Positions 45,201 to 53,808 are shown, counted from the first letter of the stretch. The stretch: DNA of 64,000 nucleotides from Chryseobacterium balustinum (GCF_900168205.1 NZ_FUZE01000019.1:1-64000), one strand, 5' to 3'. Program-made: numbers and translations. The notes: generated by a model not told the origin, from the sequence alone.

Positions 45201-47966
45201 AAAAACCAAATCGATTAAACCAGATTTCACCGGATTGTTTTTTAAATATTCAAGAATTTCTATGCTGTCAGCATTGGAAACTTCATCCAATTGAAACTGC
45301 TTTTTTACCTGTTCTGCCGAACTTTTCTTTTCATTAAACTGACTGATTGCGGAAAGAATAAGATTTTTATTTTCAAACTGATGACTTGAAGTTTTTATCG
45401 GACGTAAAGCATGAAGCGATGGCTGTCCGATTTTCTGCACAATCGACGCAAAAGGAATTAACCAGTCTTTCCACTGATTCCAGTTGAAAACATCGGCACT
45501 TTCCAAAGGGAAATTGATGTGAAAACGTTCATCTGCTTTTACATGATTGGTTTCCAAAAAGGCAATGGTATCAAATAAACTCCAGCCAATCGGAAATTTA
45601 TGGTGCAGTTCATTTACATATTTCCCAAGTTCTTTTCTGCGTTCGTCGAGACGTTTTGCTTCTTCATGATAATCGGCATTGATTTTATACTTCGGAACTT
45701 CCAAAGTTCTTTCAAACTGTTTCAGTACATCTGATTTTTTAGATTTATTGGAATGCAATTCGAGGCAGAATGCACCCAAACCAATATTTTCCAATCGGTG
45801 ATGAACCACATCCAAAGCTGCTTTTTTGGCGGCAACGAAAAGTACTTTTTTATCATTCGATAAAGCATCGGCAATAATGTTGGTAATTGTCTGTGATTTT
45901 CCAGTTCCGGGAGGCCCTTGAAGAATAAAACTTTTATTGAGATTGGCATTCTTTACCGCATTTAACTGAGAATTGTCGGTCGAAATTGGCAAAACCAATT
46001 CTGAAGCTGAAATATTTTCTAAACTTTGAGCATCATTTTCCACGCTTTCCAAAGTTCCTGTCAATCGTCCGTCGATCAGACTTTTTACAATCGAACTTTT
46101 CTGAATTTCTTCCGAATATTTTGAAATATCCTGCCAAAGAATCAATTTATTAAAGGAAAAAATTCCCAAAACCAACTGCTCCAGAACATCCCAACCTTCA
46201 AGATTGAGAACCGCATTTCTGATAATCGCCAAAACTTTCGGCACATCAACTCCCGATTCGTCCATCGGAAGATTTTCGAGACTGTTGATGTTGAGCTTGA
46301 ATTCCTGTTTTAAATATTCAAGCAACGTAATATTAATCATCGTTTCTTCTTCACGGCTTCGAAGTGTGAATTTAGAATTCACAGATTTTCTCGAAAGTTC
46401 AACAGGAACTAATAAAATAGGAGCGAGTCTTGGAACGTCTTTGTTTTTTGGTTCAAACCATTTTAATAGCCCAATTCCCAAATATAATGTACTTTTCCCG
46501 TTTTCTTCTTCTGCGAGTTTTGCGCTTCTGTAAAGATTGGTAAGAATATTATCGAGATCATCCTGATGATAATATGTTAAAAGTCGGTTGTATTTAAACT
46601 CATCATCAGCAAGTTTAAAAAGCGGTTGCGACTGATGTAAAGGCTCGCCATAAAGATTGTATTTTCTGAGAATTGCCTGGTTGTTGTCGGGATGAATCGT
46701 AAATGATTTTCCGTCGGCTAAACTGTCTTCAAGCACATTAATTTTAGAATCAACCAATTGAAGCATACTTTTGGTGAACCGCAAATTCAGAAGATTATTT
46801 CTGAGCGAAAGATCGAGTAGTTTTCTTTCCCAGACTTTCTGTTTGGTAAGATTTGAAAAATCGGTCAGCTCGAGATCATCATATTGAGTTCCCAAATCAA
46901 AATCCTGATCAAGTTTTGTAGAGTTTTGAACAGGTTTTAAATCTTCTGTCAAATTATTTTCATTTTTCAAAAGTGGGAGAGGAGAAATTCCCGCTGACCT
47001 TGCATTTTTAATGTCTAATGAGAGCAAAAATCTTGATGAATCCATCAACTGAGTTTCCGCAGAATTCATCGCATCTTTGAAGGAAAGATTACTTCCTTTG
47101 CAAAGACTGGTCGATTCAATTAACGCAATTTCTTTTATTCCGGTTGCAATTCTTTTAGAAATTGCAGCCTGATCAAAATTGATTATTCCATCGAAACGCT
47201 GATCATCCAACCAAACTCCAACAAAAGCGTGACCTTCCGTTACAACGATAATCGGATTCAAATCAATTGCTTCCAGACACGCTGCAAAAAGCAAAGGAAT
47301 ATCAATGCAGTTCCCGAATTTTGTTTCTAAAACCGTGTCTATAAGCCTAATTCTTTGTCCGTTCTTTTCAAAACTTGGCGGCATTGCGCTGTAAATCAAT
47401 TCCAGATTCTGAATGGATTTGTAAATTGCCGAAACCATTTGCAAAACCCTTTCCTTGCTCTTCTGCTGATAACCTTCAAAAGATGAGGTGAGTTTGTTTC
47501 TCGCTAAAATATCGATTGCATCTGCTTTCAGTTTGTACAGCGAAGTATTATTGGAAAGAACATAGGAAGCCAAAAGTTGCGGATACGATTGCAATCCACC
47601 AAAATAATCCATCGGGAGAACTTCTATGCTGAAACTTTTTTCATAAATAGATTCTCCGCCTTTAAAAACCTGAATTTTAATTTGATCTAAATCTTTTTCG
47701 GTCAGTCTTTTCAATAACATGTTATTAAAAACAAAGTTGAAAAGGGAAATTTTATACAACGAATTTTGCTTTATTTTATCAATATAAACATCATATTTTT
47801 CAAATAAACCCAAAGATGAGGTGATCTGAAGGTTTAAGTTTTCAAAATCTTCACTCACTTCTCTGAAGGAAATGCTTTGAAGAAAAGAATATTGGTTTAA
47901 ACAAAAAGTATAATTGAAATAAGGATTGTGTTGTATTTGTAAGTCAAACGGAATAATCTGCTCCAT
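42273..47966 (-). CDS. DUF4011 / SF1 helicase / VSR-like nuclease / DUF3320 protein (Hhe-like)
   Basis: 1897 residues. In order: a transglutaminase-like domain (about 175-265; Cys220 in FGNCIDIP, His246 in TEGHAFVGVWL, Asp near 259), DUF4011 (about 370-560; KVWERKLLDLSLRNNLLNLR), an SF1 helicase with Walker A LQGPPGTGKSQT (about 685), Walker B VIFDEASQLPTSEA (about 1290), GDPKQMPP and a late NVAVTRAR motif, a VSR/MTES_1575-like nuclease fold (about 1600-1670; YKIDIGVINPE, NDREL, GLGWNVFRIWTLDW), and DUF3320 (about 1740-1890). The DUF4011-helicase-VSR architecture is reported as the antiphage system Hhe, and defence is my leading idea. It stands alone, with no flanking defence genes in the window. 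The frame is intact. Confidence 0.88.
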   Translation of the reverse strand: MEQIIPFDLQIQHNPYFNYTFCLNQYSFLQSISFREVSEDFENLNLQITSSLGLFEKYDVYIDKIKQNSLYKISLFNFVFNNMLLKRLTEKDLDQIKIQVFKGGESIYEKSFSIEVLPMDYFGGLQSYPQLLASYVLSNNTSLYKLKADAIDILARNKLTSSFEGYQQKSKERVLQMVSAIYKSIQNLELIYSAMPPSFEKNGQRIRLIDTVLETKFGNCIDIPLLFAACLEAIDLNPIIVVTEGHAFVGVWLDDQRFDGIINFDQAAISKRIATGIKEIALIESTSLCKGSNLSFKDAMNSAETQLMDSSRFLLSLDIKNARSAGISPLPLLKNENNLTEDLKPVQNSTKLDQDFDLGTQYDDLELTDFSNLTKQKVWERKLLDLSLRNNLLNLRFTKSMLQLVDSKINVLEDSLADGKSFTIHPDNNQAILRKYNLYGEPLHQSQPLFKLADDEFKYNRLLTYYHQDDLDNILTNLYRSAKLAEEENGKSTLYLGIGLLKWFEPKNKDVPRLAPILLVPVELSRKSVNSKFTLRSREEETMINITLLEYLKQEFKLNINSLENLPMDESGVDVPKVLAIIRNAVLNLEGWDVLEQLVLGIFSFNKLILWQDISKYSEEIQKSSIVKSLIDGRLTGTLESVENDAQSLENISASELVLPISTDNSQLNAVKNANLNKSFILQGPPGTGKSQTITNIIADALSNDKKVLFVAAKKAALDVVHHRLENIGLGAFCLELHSNKSKKSDVLKQFERTLEVPKYKINADYHEEAKRLDERRKELGKYVNELHHKFPIGWSLFDTIAFLETNHVKADERFHINFPLESADVFNWNQWKDWLIPFASIVQKIGQPSLHALRPIKTSSHQFENKNLILSAISQFNEKKSSAEQVKKQFQLDEVSNADSIEILEYLKNNPVKSGLIDLVFNEGQLNLFKNWMTQQTQLQQTENQITSNFNSSILNIDFASLKLLWNQAKHTWFIPKWFKQRKVKQQLNGYAKSGIESDVQIDGLFDKLENYQQLKNQLNNLHYNALSSVTNLYFTGNSFDISSIEKDLKTIESTKDLTQKISIPNFPEWLKDFSSKQDNNQNISEVVETLKDFDNAETQLLEFVHEIPNDADLQTIIQNIHQLEDWINFNALKEKAQDLNLNWFIDFLEKGWLDTESLELEFEKIIHLNLFIKTIYSSGTLNGFDANIYESQIQQYKNLHKEFTELTKNQLTMKLSDRIPNFSQEAVQSSEIGILQKAIRNKGRGLSIRKLFDQIPTLIPRLKPCMLMSPISVAQYFDVNEEHFDLVIFDEASQLPTSEAVSALARAKQAIIVGDPKQMPPTSFFASQKVDEENFELEDLESILDDCLALSIPSNYLLRHYRSKHESLISFSNAHFYDNKLLTFPSPDDLNRKVTFEFIDGFYDKGKTRTNKNEAEAIIQYIKDHLEKQNKKSIGVVTFSQTQQSLIEDLLQKLFQENPHLEEFTINSEEPIFIKNLENVQGDERDIILFSIGYGPDEDGKVSMNFGPLNRDGGWRRLNVAVTRARYEMKVFSSLKGDQIDMNRTSSEGVLGLKNFLNFSEKGLVYHNSNQTVNQQKLMVNSITKHLEEGGLKIKTNIGTSEYKIDIGVINPEHESEYLMAILVDSENYFNINTTNDRELLVPNVLKGLGWNVFRIWTLDWIKNKEKIVEKIQAEIEKIKTETKEKKEEIIELKTSEKVYLSEVSETEKPSKMISYVAAELSPEINANSESIYLFENKPVLLNQIKTIIDIESPISQNALFRKILKLWNTSRAGGKMNNYLLETLNSIPNLQTTENYQKFYWNENLQPQNLDFYRDNSIEKRLIDEIAPEEISVAIMELMHSSLSLNKDELVRAVCKTFGFAKVGSQIDSVVNFSVEELIGKGVLKEVDGRIVLG

Positions 47967-48092
47967 AAATGTTTTTTGTGATTATCATTCTCTTTTTCGA
48001 GAGATAATGCAATTTAGAAATAAAACAGATATGTACAAAAAAGTTTGGCTTAGTGAGAAGGAAAATTATGAATTATTCGAATATATAATCAT

Positions 48093-48848
48093 TCAATTCT
48101 TTCTTTTCCCATTAAACACTACATCAAACGCCAAATAACTCACATCATACGGATGACTTCCTCCCACCAGATTATTCATATAACCAATATCAAAAGTTAC
48201 AGCTGAATTTTTTGGAGTTACCGAATAATATGCTAAAAAACGGCTTTCGTGATATTTCCAATCACTCCATTCTTTTGAAACGGCATCTTTTTCAGTTGAA
48301 AATAATTGTTCGGAACTTAAAATTATTTTTTTTGATGCATCTTCATTCAGGTCGATACTTAATTGCAGACGCAATCGGCTTCGCAAAGCAAAAGATTCAG
48401 CATCTTCCAGGCTTTTGGGAGCGAAAAATTTTCTGAATTCCTGTCTGAAAGTAGGTGTTATTTTAAGTTTTGAGTTTTTAAAAACGTGCGATAAACGACC
48501 ATATAATCTAATTTCCTGCTGATCAACAATATTATTATCGGCTGTATTTTTCTCTTTTTGATTCCTGAAACTTACCGCAAAAGAATATTTCCAATCGTTT
48601 TTGAGCTGCTTGTAAAACTCCTGATTGAGAACCAAAATAGAAGGTTTTTCTATAGGATTGATTGACGTTTCGCCCGTTCGTCCCATTCCGAAATAGCTCA
48701 TCGATTCCCAATTTTTACTCAACTTTTGTTTGACTCCTGCAGCCAACCAGCTCGCCGTTTTAGCATGTCCCAAACCCGGCGGACTGATCTGTGCAGAAAG
48801 ATTTACAGCAACAAAACATAGAGTGAAAATGATCAAAAATCTCTTCAT
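48093..48848 (-). CDS. DUF2490 outer-membrane protein
   Basis: 251 residues from MKRFLIIFTLCFVAVNLSAQ, a signal peptide; the frame could start 14 codons earlier but that would run into the PepSY gene. The rest is alternating beta-strands (KYSFAVSFRNQKEK, QQEIRLYGRLSHVF, LKITPTFRQEFRKFF, ESRFLAYYSVTPKN) typical of a barrel and matching the DUF2490 pattern. Only one base separates it from the PepSY-like gene, so the two are coupled and presumably act together. Confidence 0.8.
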   Translation of the reverse strand: MKRFLIIFTLCFVAVNLSAQISPPGLGHAKTASWLAAGVKQKLSKNWESMSYFGMGRTGETSINPIEKPSILVLNQEFYKQLKNDWKYSFAVSFRNQKEKNTADNNIVDQQEIRLYGRLSHVFKNSKLKITPTFRQEFRKFFAPKSLEDAESFALRSRLRLQLSIDLNEDASKKIILSSEQLFSTEKDAVSKEWSDWKYHESRFLAYYSVTPKNSAVTFDIGYMNNLVGGSHPYDVSYLAFDVVFNGKRKN

Positions 48849-48849
48849 T

Positions 48850-49296
48850 TTAATCTTCTCTTTTTTGTAAAATTCTTCCCTGTGCATCAAAAACTACTTT
48901 CCATTCTTGAGAACGATTTTTCAGTTCGACGTTGTAAATCACTTTTCTACCTTCAGTAATTTTCTTTACATCATCGATTCTGTAACCAGGAAAAGATCTG
49001 TTGATGGAAGTTACAACCGATTTCGGAAGATTACTTTTTGAAATTTCTTCTTCATGTCTTACCAATTTTCCGTCTCTGGAATACAAAACTTTATGATCAT
49101 CACCTAATAATCCGGTTTCAAATTCTACTTCATAAAGATTTCCTTTAATTTCCCAGTCGATATCGGCTGCTTTTGGAAAACTTTTTTGGAAATTGTTAAG
49201 AATAACCGAAGGAACTTCATTTTGATGAATATCCTGTGCTGAAATGTTGGTTAAACTTAAACCTAAAATGCTGATTGCTACAATTAAATTTTTCAT
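48850..49296 (-). CDS. PepSY-like periplasmic protein
   Basis: 148 residues. Signal peptide to about 20 (SLTNISAQ). Two PepSY-like (DUF2874) repeats: SVILNNFQKSFPKAADIDWE with VEFETGLLGDDHKVLYSRDG, and VTSINRSFPGYRIDDVKK with YNVELKNRSQEWKVVFDAQG. Such proteins often accompany sensor kinases in Bacteroidetes. Upstream lies the same 22-base motif found before the two-component system at 55083-55760, which suggests regulation by it. Confidence 0.85.
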   Translation of the reverse strand: MKNLIVAISILGLSLTNISAQDIHQNEVPSVILNNFQKSFPKAADIDWEIKGNLYEVEFETGLLGDDHKVLYSRDGKLVRHEEEISKSNLPKSVVTSINRSFPGYRIDDVKKITEGRKVIYNVELKNRSQEWKVVFDAQGRILQKRED

Positions 49297-49328
49297 AACG
49301 TAAATTTTATAATGCTAATTTCCGACAT

Positions 49329-49350
49329 GATTCTGGAAACAATTGGGAAT
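49329..49350 (-). promoter_or_regulatory. Putative OmpR-family operator upstream of the PepSY gene
   Basis: On the plus strand: G, ATTCTGGAAA, three variable bases (CAA), TTGGGAAT. Outside the three-base centre it is identical to the site at 55779-55800 upstream of the response-regulator gene. It starts 33 bases before the PepSY ATG. Two TGGAAA/TGGGAA half sites 10 bases apart fit an OmpR-type direct-repeat operator. Confidence 0.6.
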
Positions 49351-49520
49351 GATGTTTTTTTAACCATTAAAATCAATTTAAGTTTTAAGATAGTTTAAGG
49401 AAAAAAATTCTTAGTCTTCATCAGCAAAATCTGTGAGAGTTTAAAAAAATTAGAGAAGATAATTATTGTCAAGCTGGTATCTAAATGATTTGCCACAATT
49501 AAATTCAGAGCAGAATTGAA

Positions 49521-49528
49521 TATCTTTG
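49521..49528 (+). promoter_or_regulatory. Probable -7 box for the cupin gene
   Basis: TATCTTTG, an exact TAnnTTTG match, 27 bases before the cupin ATG. The best upstream TTG is 28 bases away, so the -33 element is uncertain. Confidence 0.45.
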
Positions 49529-49555
49529 AACAGATTGTTTTAAATAATTAAAAAA

Positions 49556-49993
49556 ATGAAAAGATTATTTCAACTCACGGTTATCATAATAATCATGTTA
49601 TTTCAACAAAAGATATATGCTCAGAAAACAGCTGCAGCAAATGAATCTTCTAAATATACGATTGAAAACTGCGTGAACGAATTTGATTTAACTAAAGCAA
49701 CAAAAACAAAATCCGGTTATCAGTATTGGTTTGCCGATAAGAAATTCACTGAAGAAAACACGTTGAAGATGAGTATCGTAGAACCTGGAAAATCTACACA
49801 TGCGCCACATCATCATCCTGAAGAAGAATTTTTTTATATTTTAGAAGGAAAAGCTTCTTTTTATCTAAATGGTAAAATCGTGGAAGTCGGAGCAAATACC
49901 AGTTTGTACTGTCCTCCAAATTCAGAGCATGGAATTAGCAACGCAGGAGATAAAGATTTGAAATATCTGGTCATTAAAAAGGATTTGCGTTAG
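49556..49993 (+). CDS. Secreted cupin-domain protein
   Basis: 145 residues. Signal peptide to about 23 (FQQKIYAQ). A single cupin barrel (about 70-140) with metal-binding motif 1 HAPHHHPEEEFFYILEG (His and Glu ligands) and motif 2 CPPNSEHGISNAG (His). Export of a cupin is moderately unusual; the substrate is unknown. It is transcribed divergently from the PepSY gene, so the two share an upstream region. Confidence 0.8.
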   Translation: MKRLFQLTVIIIIMLFQQKIYAQKTAAANESSKYTIENCVNEFDLTKATKTKSGYQYWFADKKFTEENTLKMSIVEPGKSTHAPHHHPEEEFFYILEGKASFYLNGKIVEVGANTSLYCPPNSEHGISNAGDKDLKYLVIKKDLR

Positions 49994-50065
49994 TTATAAA
50001 AAATACTTATTTGAGAAAAAATATCACGCAGATTAAATAATTTTAAAATAAAAATCCAATCAAAA

Positions 50066-50863
50066 TCAAGGTTCATACACCAGTCTGAAAAACGAAGACA
50101 TATTTTCTTTGTCGTGCGAAACAGGAATTCCCGTCACGATTCCCACAGCAAAATGTGAATCGAGTTTAATTTTTACTTGCGGACGAAGCGTGACCGACAT
50201 TTTTCCATGACTGATTTCTTTGTTGACTTCCACGCCTATAAAATGACCGGAATTGGGTAAAGAATACATCACAGAAGTATTGATCTGCCAATCAACTGGT
50301 GTTTGGTTTTCTCCCAATTCATGCTGAATCATCGGATACGTGTAAACCAAAGTATGAATATGAGAACCCCATTTTTTCGCAGCCACAAAAAACGGACTGT
50401 ACACCAAACCTGTAATAAATTTTCCTTTGCCGTAATTTTTAAAATCTGTAAATTCTATGACTTGAGTATAGCCTAAAGCCATCGAAGTCTGAGATTTTTC
50501 TGAAACAAAAAAAGTGTACTGCGCAGAAAGTCTGATTCCGTCTAATCGGTTTCCGGGAATTTGTTCTTTGGTAGAATTATTTTTCGGACTGAAAAAAGAA
50601 AAATCGGTTTCCACCTCGAGACCTAATCGGTTAATCGGTGCAAATTCATACTCGGCTAAATATCCGCTTTCTCTATAATTTTTTCCACTTGAAAAATCGG
50701 CTCCCAAATTAAATTCCTTTTCGCCTTTTCTTGCTCCGAGATCTCTTACCAAGTCTTGAAAAATAGGTTCTGCGTGAGATACTTTTACGGCGTTAGACTT
50801 GGTTTGTGCAAATGCTGAGAAGCCTGCTAAAATGCTTAAAATTCCTGCTAGTATTGTTTTCAT
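50066..50863 (-). CDS. HAEPLYID family protein
   Basis: 265 residues from MKTILAGILSILAGFSAFAQ, a signal peptide; an upstream Met at 50881 would overlap the operator. The family motif appears as HAEPIFQDLVRDLGARKGEK (standard HAEPLYIDLIRDLGARKGE). Beta-strand pattern of an outer-membrane barrel follows. Function unknown. The tandem 22-base motif directly upstream suggests control by the two-component system at 53809-55760. Confidence 0.85.
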   Translation of the reverse strand: MKTILAGILSILAGFSAFAQTKSNAVKVSHAEPIFQDLVRDLGARKGEKEFNLGADFSSGKNYRESGYLAEYEFAPINRLGLEVETDFSFFSPKNNSTKEQIPGNRLDGIRLSAQYTFFVSEKSQTSMALGYTQVIEFTDFKNYGKGKFITGLVYSPFFVAAKKWGSHIHTLVYTYPMIQHELGENQTPVDWQINTSVMYSLPNSGHFIGVEVNKEISHGKMSVTLRPQVKIKLDSHFAVGIVTGIPVSHDKENMSSFFRLVYEP

Positions 50864-50881
50864 ATTACAAATCAACAGCAC

Positions 50882-50925
50882 GAATCGGGAAAAATTTGGG
50901 AAGAAATCTGGAAAGAAATGGGAAT
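50882..50925 (-). promoter_or_regulatory. Two tandem copies of the putative OmpR-family operator
   Basis: Two adjacent 22-base copies fill exactly the space between the LysR stop and the HAEPLYID leader. Copy at 50904: A, AATCTGGAAA, GAA, ATGGGAAT (18 of 22 matching the 55779 site). Copy at 50882: G, AATCGGGAAA, AAT, TTGGGAAG (17 of 22). Six bases after the near copy lies TTGATTTG on the minus strand (50868-50875), one mismatch from a -7 box, the same six-base spacing as upstream of the response regulator. Confidence 0.6.
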
Positions 50926-51795
50926 TTATATTTTCATAATCATTTCAGCAAAGCTTTTCATAGCCTCAGTTTGATACGCTTCTTTAAGCTGCATTAAAAC
51001 GGCTTTCCGTTCTGCTTTATTTTCTTTGATCGGAATGGTAACCAGATTTTGTTGGTCCGTTACGGTAGAATCAGCCAGAATGGTGTGGAGAATTCCGTTT
51101 TCCACAATTTCTATTAAAGTAGGAATGTCGTTGATCTTCATTTTTACATTGGGAGAAATAAGATTTTGTTTAAATAAATCCATCACATAATGTGTGGTAC
51201 TGAATCCGTCAAAAGGCATTGCCAAAGGAAGATCAGCGATAGTTTTGAGATCAATTTTTTTTAATTTTGAAAATTCAGAATGTACAGAAGTTACAAACAT
51301 CATTTCAGAGACAAAAAGATTCTGGTAGATGAAATTTTCTGCAGGCTGCGCTTCCTGATAACTTAAAACCAAATCGAGTTCAGCGTCACCTAATTTTTTC
51401 AGCAGAATATCCGTGGTTTCAAAAAGAATTTCAAGATTAATCTGAGGATATTTTTGAATGAAATTTTTAACTGCAGGAACTAAAATCGAGCGAAGCCCAT
51501 AAGAAACCCCAATTTTTAGACTTCCGCGTGACAGTTTTTTCAGATCATGCATCGCCAATAAAGACTCTTCAGAACTACGCACAGATTTTTTTGCAAAATC
51601 AGCGAAAATGTTTCCGGCTTCGGTAAGCTGAATTCTTTTCCCGATTCTGTTGAAAAGAGGAGTGTCGATTTCGGTCTCCAGTTGTTTAATCTGTTGGGAA
51701 AGCGTGCTCTGACTGATGTGCAAGGCATTTGCAGCTTCCGTAAAATTCATCAGTTCTTTAGCTTTGAGAAAATATCTCAGTTGACGAAGTTCCAT
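50926..51795 (-). CDS. LysR family transcriptional regulator
   Basis: 289 residues from MELRQLRYFLKAKELMNFTE; the frame is open 33 codons further up, but this is the canonical LysR start. N-terminal winged helix (AANALHISQSTLSQQIKQLE) and effector-binding domain (about 90-289; LKIGVSYGLRSILVPAVKNF). It is divergent from the MFS gene, and 84 bases with an inverted repeat lie between, so it likely controls the MFS/metallo-hydrolase pair. Confidence 0.92.
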   Translation of the reverse strand: MELRQLRYFLKAKELMNFTEAANALHISQSTLSQQIKQLETEIDTPLFNRIGKRIQLTEAGNIFADFAKKSVRSSEESLLAMHDLKKLSRGSLKIGVSYGLRSILVPAVKNFIQKYPQINLEILFETTDILLKKLGDAELDLVLSYQEAQPAENFIYQNLFVSEMMFVTSVHSEFSKLKKIDLKTIADLPLAMPFDGFSTTHYVMDLFKQNLISPNVKMKINDIPTLIEIVENGILHTILADSTVTDQQNLVTIPIKENKAERKAVLMQLKEAYQTEAMKSFAEMIMKI

Positions 51796-51828
51796 TTGTA
51801 AATCGGTTTTATAGATTGATGTTATCGA

Positions 51829-51876
51829 AATAAAGCGTTTTACAAATTTAAAAATTATACAGAACTTTGCTTTATT
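51829..51876. promoter_or_regulatory. Inverted repeat in the lysR-MFS divergent promoter region
   Basis: AATAAAGC at 51829-51836 and GCTTTATT at 51869-51876 are an exact 8-base inverted repeat separated by 32 bases. The position between divergent lysR and target genes suits a LysR-type operator, although the classic T-N11-A core is not obvious. Confidence 0.35.
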
Positions 51877-51879
51877 AAA

Positions 51880-53076
51880 ATGATTAAAGAGCAAATGGAT
51901 AAGGCAGGAAAAAATACAAGACGATTATGGGCAATCCAGATCTGTATTTTTCTTTCTGGTTTGTCGGTATTTTCACAGCTGTACTTATTTCAGCCCTTGC
52001 TTCCCAATGTTGCTTCTGAGTTCAAAACTTCTGTTGGTGACAGCTCGTTGCTGGTTTCTTCTTCTACGATCGGCATGGCAATCGGATTGCTGTTTTTTTC
52101 GTTTAAAGCCGATGCGTTTTCAAGAAAAAAACTGATGATATTTTCGTTACTAAACTCGGCATTTCTAACTTTAATTTCATCATACATCAATCACCTTGAA
52201 ATTCTTGTGTTTCTTGGAGTTTTAAAAGGTTTTGTGATTTCGGGAGTTTCGGCTGTCGCTTTGGCGTACATCACTGAAGAAGTCTCATCTTCTGTTTTGG
52301 GTTTGACGTTGAGTATGTATCTGAGCGGAAATATCATCGGCGGAATGAGCGGAAGAATTTTTGCAACCTTGCTTGCGGGTGAATTGGGATGGCGCAACGC
52401 CGTTTTAATCATTGGAATTGAAAGTCTTTTTTTGGCTTTGGTTTTCTGGAGATTTTTTCCGGAATCCAATTTTTTCAAACCACAAAGACAACGTTTTGCT
52501 TTAAAGATCAGACAGATGAAATCGTTTTTTTCTGATGCCGATTTTTTAAGTTTATATTGTATTGCCGCTTTATTGATGGGATCTTTTGTGAGCGTTTACA
52601 ATTATCTAAGCTTCAGATTAGAGCAACCGCCATTTTCGTTGAATCATATTTTCATTGCTTTCATTTTTTTGATGTACACAGTAGGCGTTTTTGGAACAAT
52701 GCTTTCAGGAAGATGGTCTTTAAAATACAGTCAGCGAACAATACTTCAAACTTCTGTGTTTGCAATGATTATCGGTGTTTTCTGTCTGTTTTCAACTAAT
52801 GTATGGATGGTTGTTTTAGGATTGGGACTTTTCACTTTCACGTTTTTTGCAGCACATACCATGGCGAGCAGAATGGTTGCTGCAAAAGCAAAAGAAGCCA
52901 AATCTGCGGCAACGTCTATTTACTGGCTGTTTTACTATTTCGGTTCCAGTGTTTTGGGAAGTGGAAGCGGCTATTTTCTTCATGCAACTTCCTGGTTTTG
53001 GTTTGTGGGATTGCTCAGTTTAGCCGTTGCAATATCATTTTTTTTAACCCTGAAAACACAAACAATTAAATTGTAG
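51880..53076 (+). CDS. MFS transporter
   Basis: 398 residues, 12 membrane helices, YnfM/arabinose-efflux type of the major facilitator superfamily. The loop between helices 2 and 3 reads FFSFKADAFSRKKLMIFSLL, a variant of the family's GxxxDrxGRR motif. Exports are likely small molecules or drugs; no substrate can be read. It is followed three bases later by a metallo-hydrolase gene and presumably regulated by the divergent LysR protein. Confidence 0.9.
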   Translation: MIKEQMDKAGKNTRRLWAIQICIFLSGLSVFSQLYLFQPLLPNVASEFKTSVGDSSLLVSSSTIGMAIGLLFFSFKADAFSRKKLMIFSLLNSAFLTLISSYINHLEILVFLGVLKGFVISGVSAVALAYITEEVSSSVLGLTLSMYLSGNIIGGMSGRIFATLLAGELGWRNAVLIIGIESLFLALVFWRFFPESNFFKPQRQRFALKIRQMKSFFSDADFLSLYCIAALLMGSFVSVYNYLSFRLEQPPFSLNHIFIAFIFLMYTVGVFGTMLSGRWSLKYSQRTILQTSVFAMIIGVFCLFSTNVWMVVLGLGLFTFTFFAAHTMASRMVAAKAKEAKSAATSIYWLFYYFGSSVLGSGSGYFLHATSWFWFVGLLSLAVAISFFLTLKTQTIKL

Positions 53077-53079
53077 ATT

Positions 53080-53796
53080 ATGAAAGTGATAGCATTGAAA
53101 GAAGGAAATTTTTCTGTAAACCAAGAAAAAGAATTTGTGTTTCTGGATGAATCTTCAAAAGGGATAAAAATGAGCATTCAGTCGTTTCTGATCATGACCG
53201 AAACTGAAAATATTCTTTTGGACGCCGGTTTGGGCTGGCTTGAAAATAATCAGCCTAAAATTGTTGCCAATCTTTTAGTACAAGAAATTGAGCCATTTCA
53301 GATCAATAAAATATTACTTTCACATTTACATAAAGACCATATTTCAGGTTTGGTCAATACTTTTACCGAAGAGTGGAGTTTGAATTTTCCTGATGCTACA
53401 ATTTATATTCAAAAAAGAGAATATGAATTTGCTTTAAGTAAAAAAGACAGTTTATCGTTTGATTTTGAAATTCTTGATTTCGTCATTAAAAATGCTAAAA
53501 TTATCTGGATGAATGAAGATTCCGGAAATATTTCAAATGAAATCATATTTCAGGTTACCGGTGGGCATACACCTTATCATCAGGTTTTCTGGATAAAAGA
53601 TCAAAATGAAATTTATTTTTACGGTGCAGACAATCTTCCGCAATCAGGTTATTTAAAATATCATGTGGCTTACAAAACTGATTTTGATGGTAAAACTGCC
53701 AAAGATCAGCGCATTGATTGGGAACGTCTAGCAAAAAAAGAGCATTGGAAAATTCTTTTGTATCATGATTTAGAAAAATCTATTTTAGAATTTTAG
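53080..53796 (+). CDS. Metallo-beta-lactamase-fold hydrolase
   Basis: 238 residues, cytoplasmic. Zinc-site motif LSHLHKDHISG (HxHxDH), the later His in TGGHTPYHQVF, and the Asp in FYGADNLPQ complete a dinuclear site. Possibly a lactonase or esterase acting on the compound handled by the MFS protein; this is inference from the operon. The stop faces the histidine kinase gene with 12 bases between. Confidence 0.88.
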   Translation: MKVIALKEGNFSVNQEKEFVFLDESSKGIKMSIQSFLIMTETENILLDAGLGWLENNQPKIVANLLVQEIEPFQINKILLSHLHKDHISGLVNTFTEEWSLNFPDATIYIQKREYEFALSKKDSLSFDFEILDFVIKNAKIIWMNEDSGNISNEIIFQVTGGHTPYHQVFWIKDQNEIYFYGADNLPQSGYLKYHVAYKTDFDGKTAKDQRIDWERLAKKEHWKILLYHDLEKSILEF

Positions 53797-53808
53797 TTTA
53801 AATTAATT

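Noticed and set aside
46204..46533. 109-codon plus-strand ORF inside the helicase gene
   Set aside because: Antisense shadow of the conserved helicase frame with no recognisable features.
47984..48000. Small palindrome TCTCTTTTTCGAGAGA upstream of the helicase gene as an operator
   Set aside because: Short, AT-rich and single; no match to other sites in the window.
51796..51894. 33-codon extension of the LysR gene
   Set aside because: LysR proteins begin with MELRQLRYF; the extension covers the divergent promoter and the MFS start.
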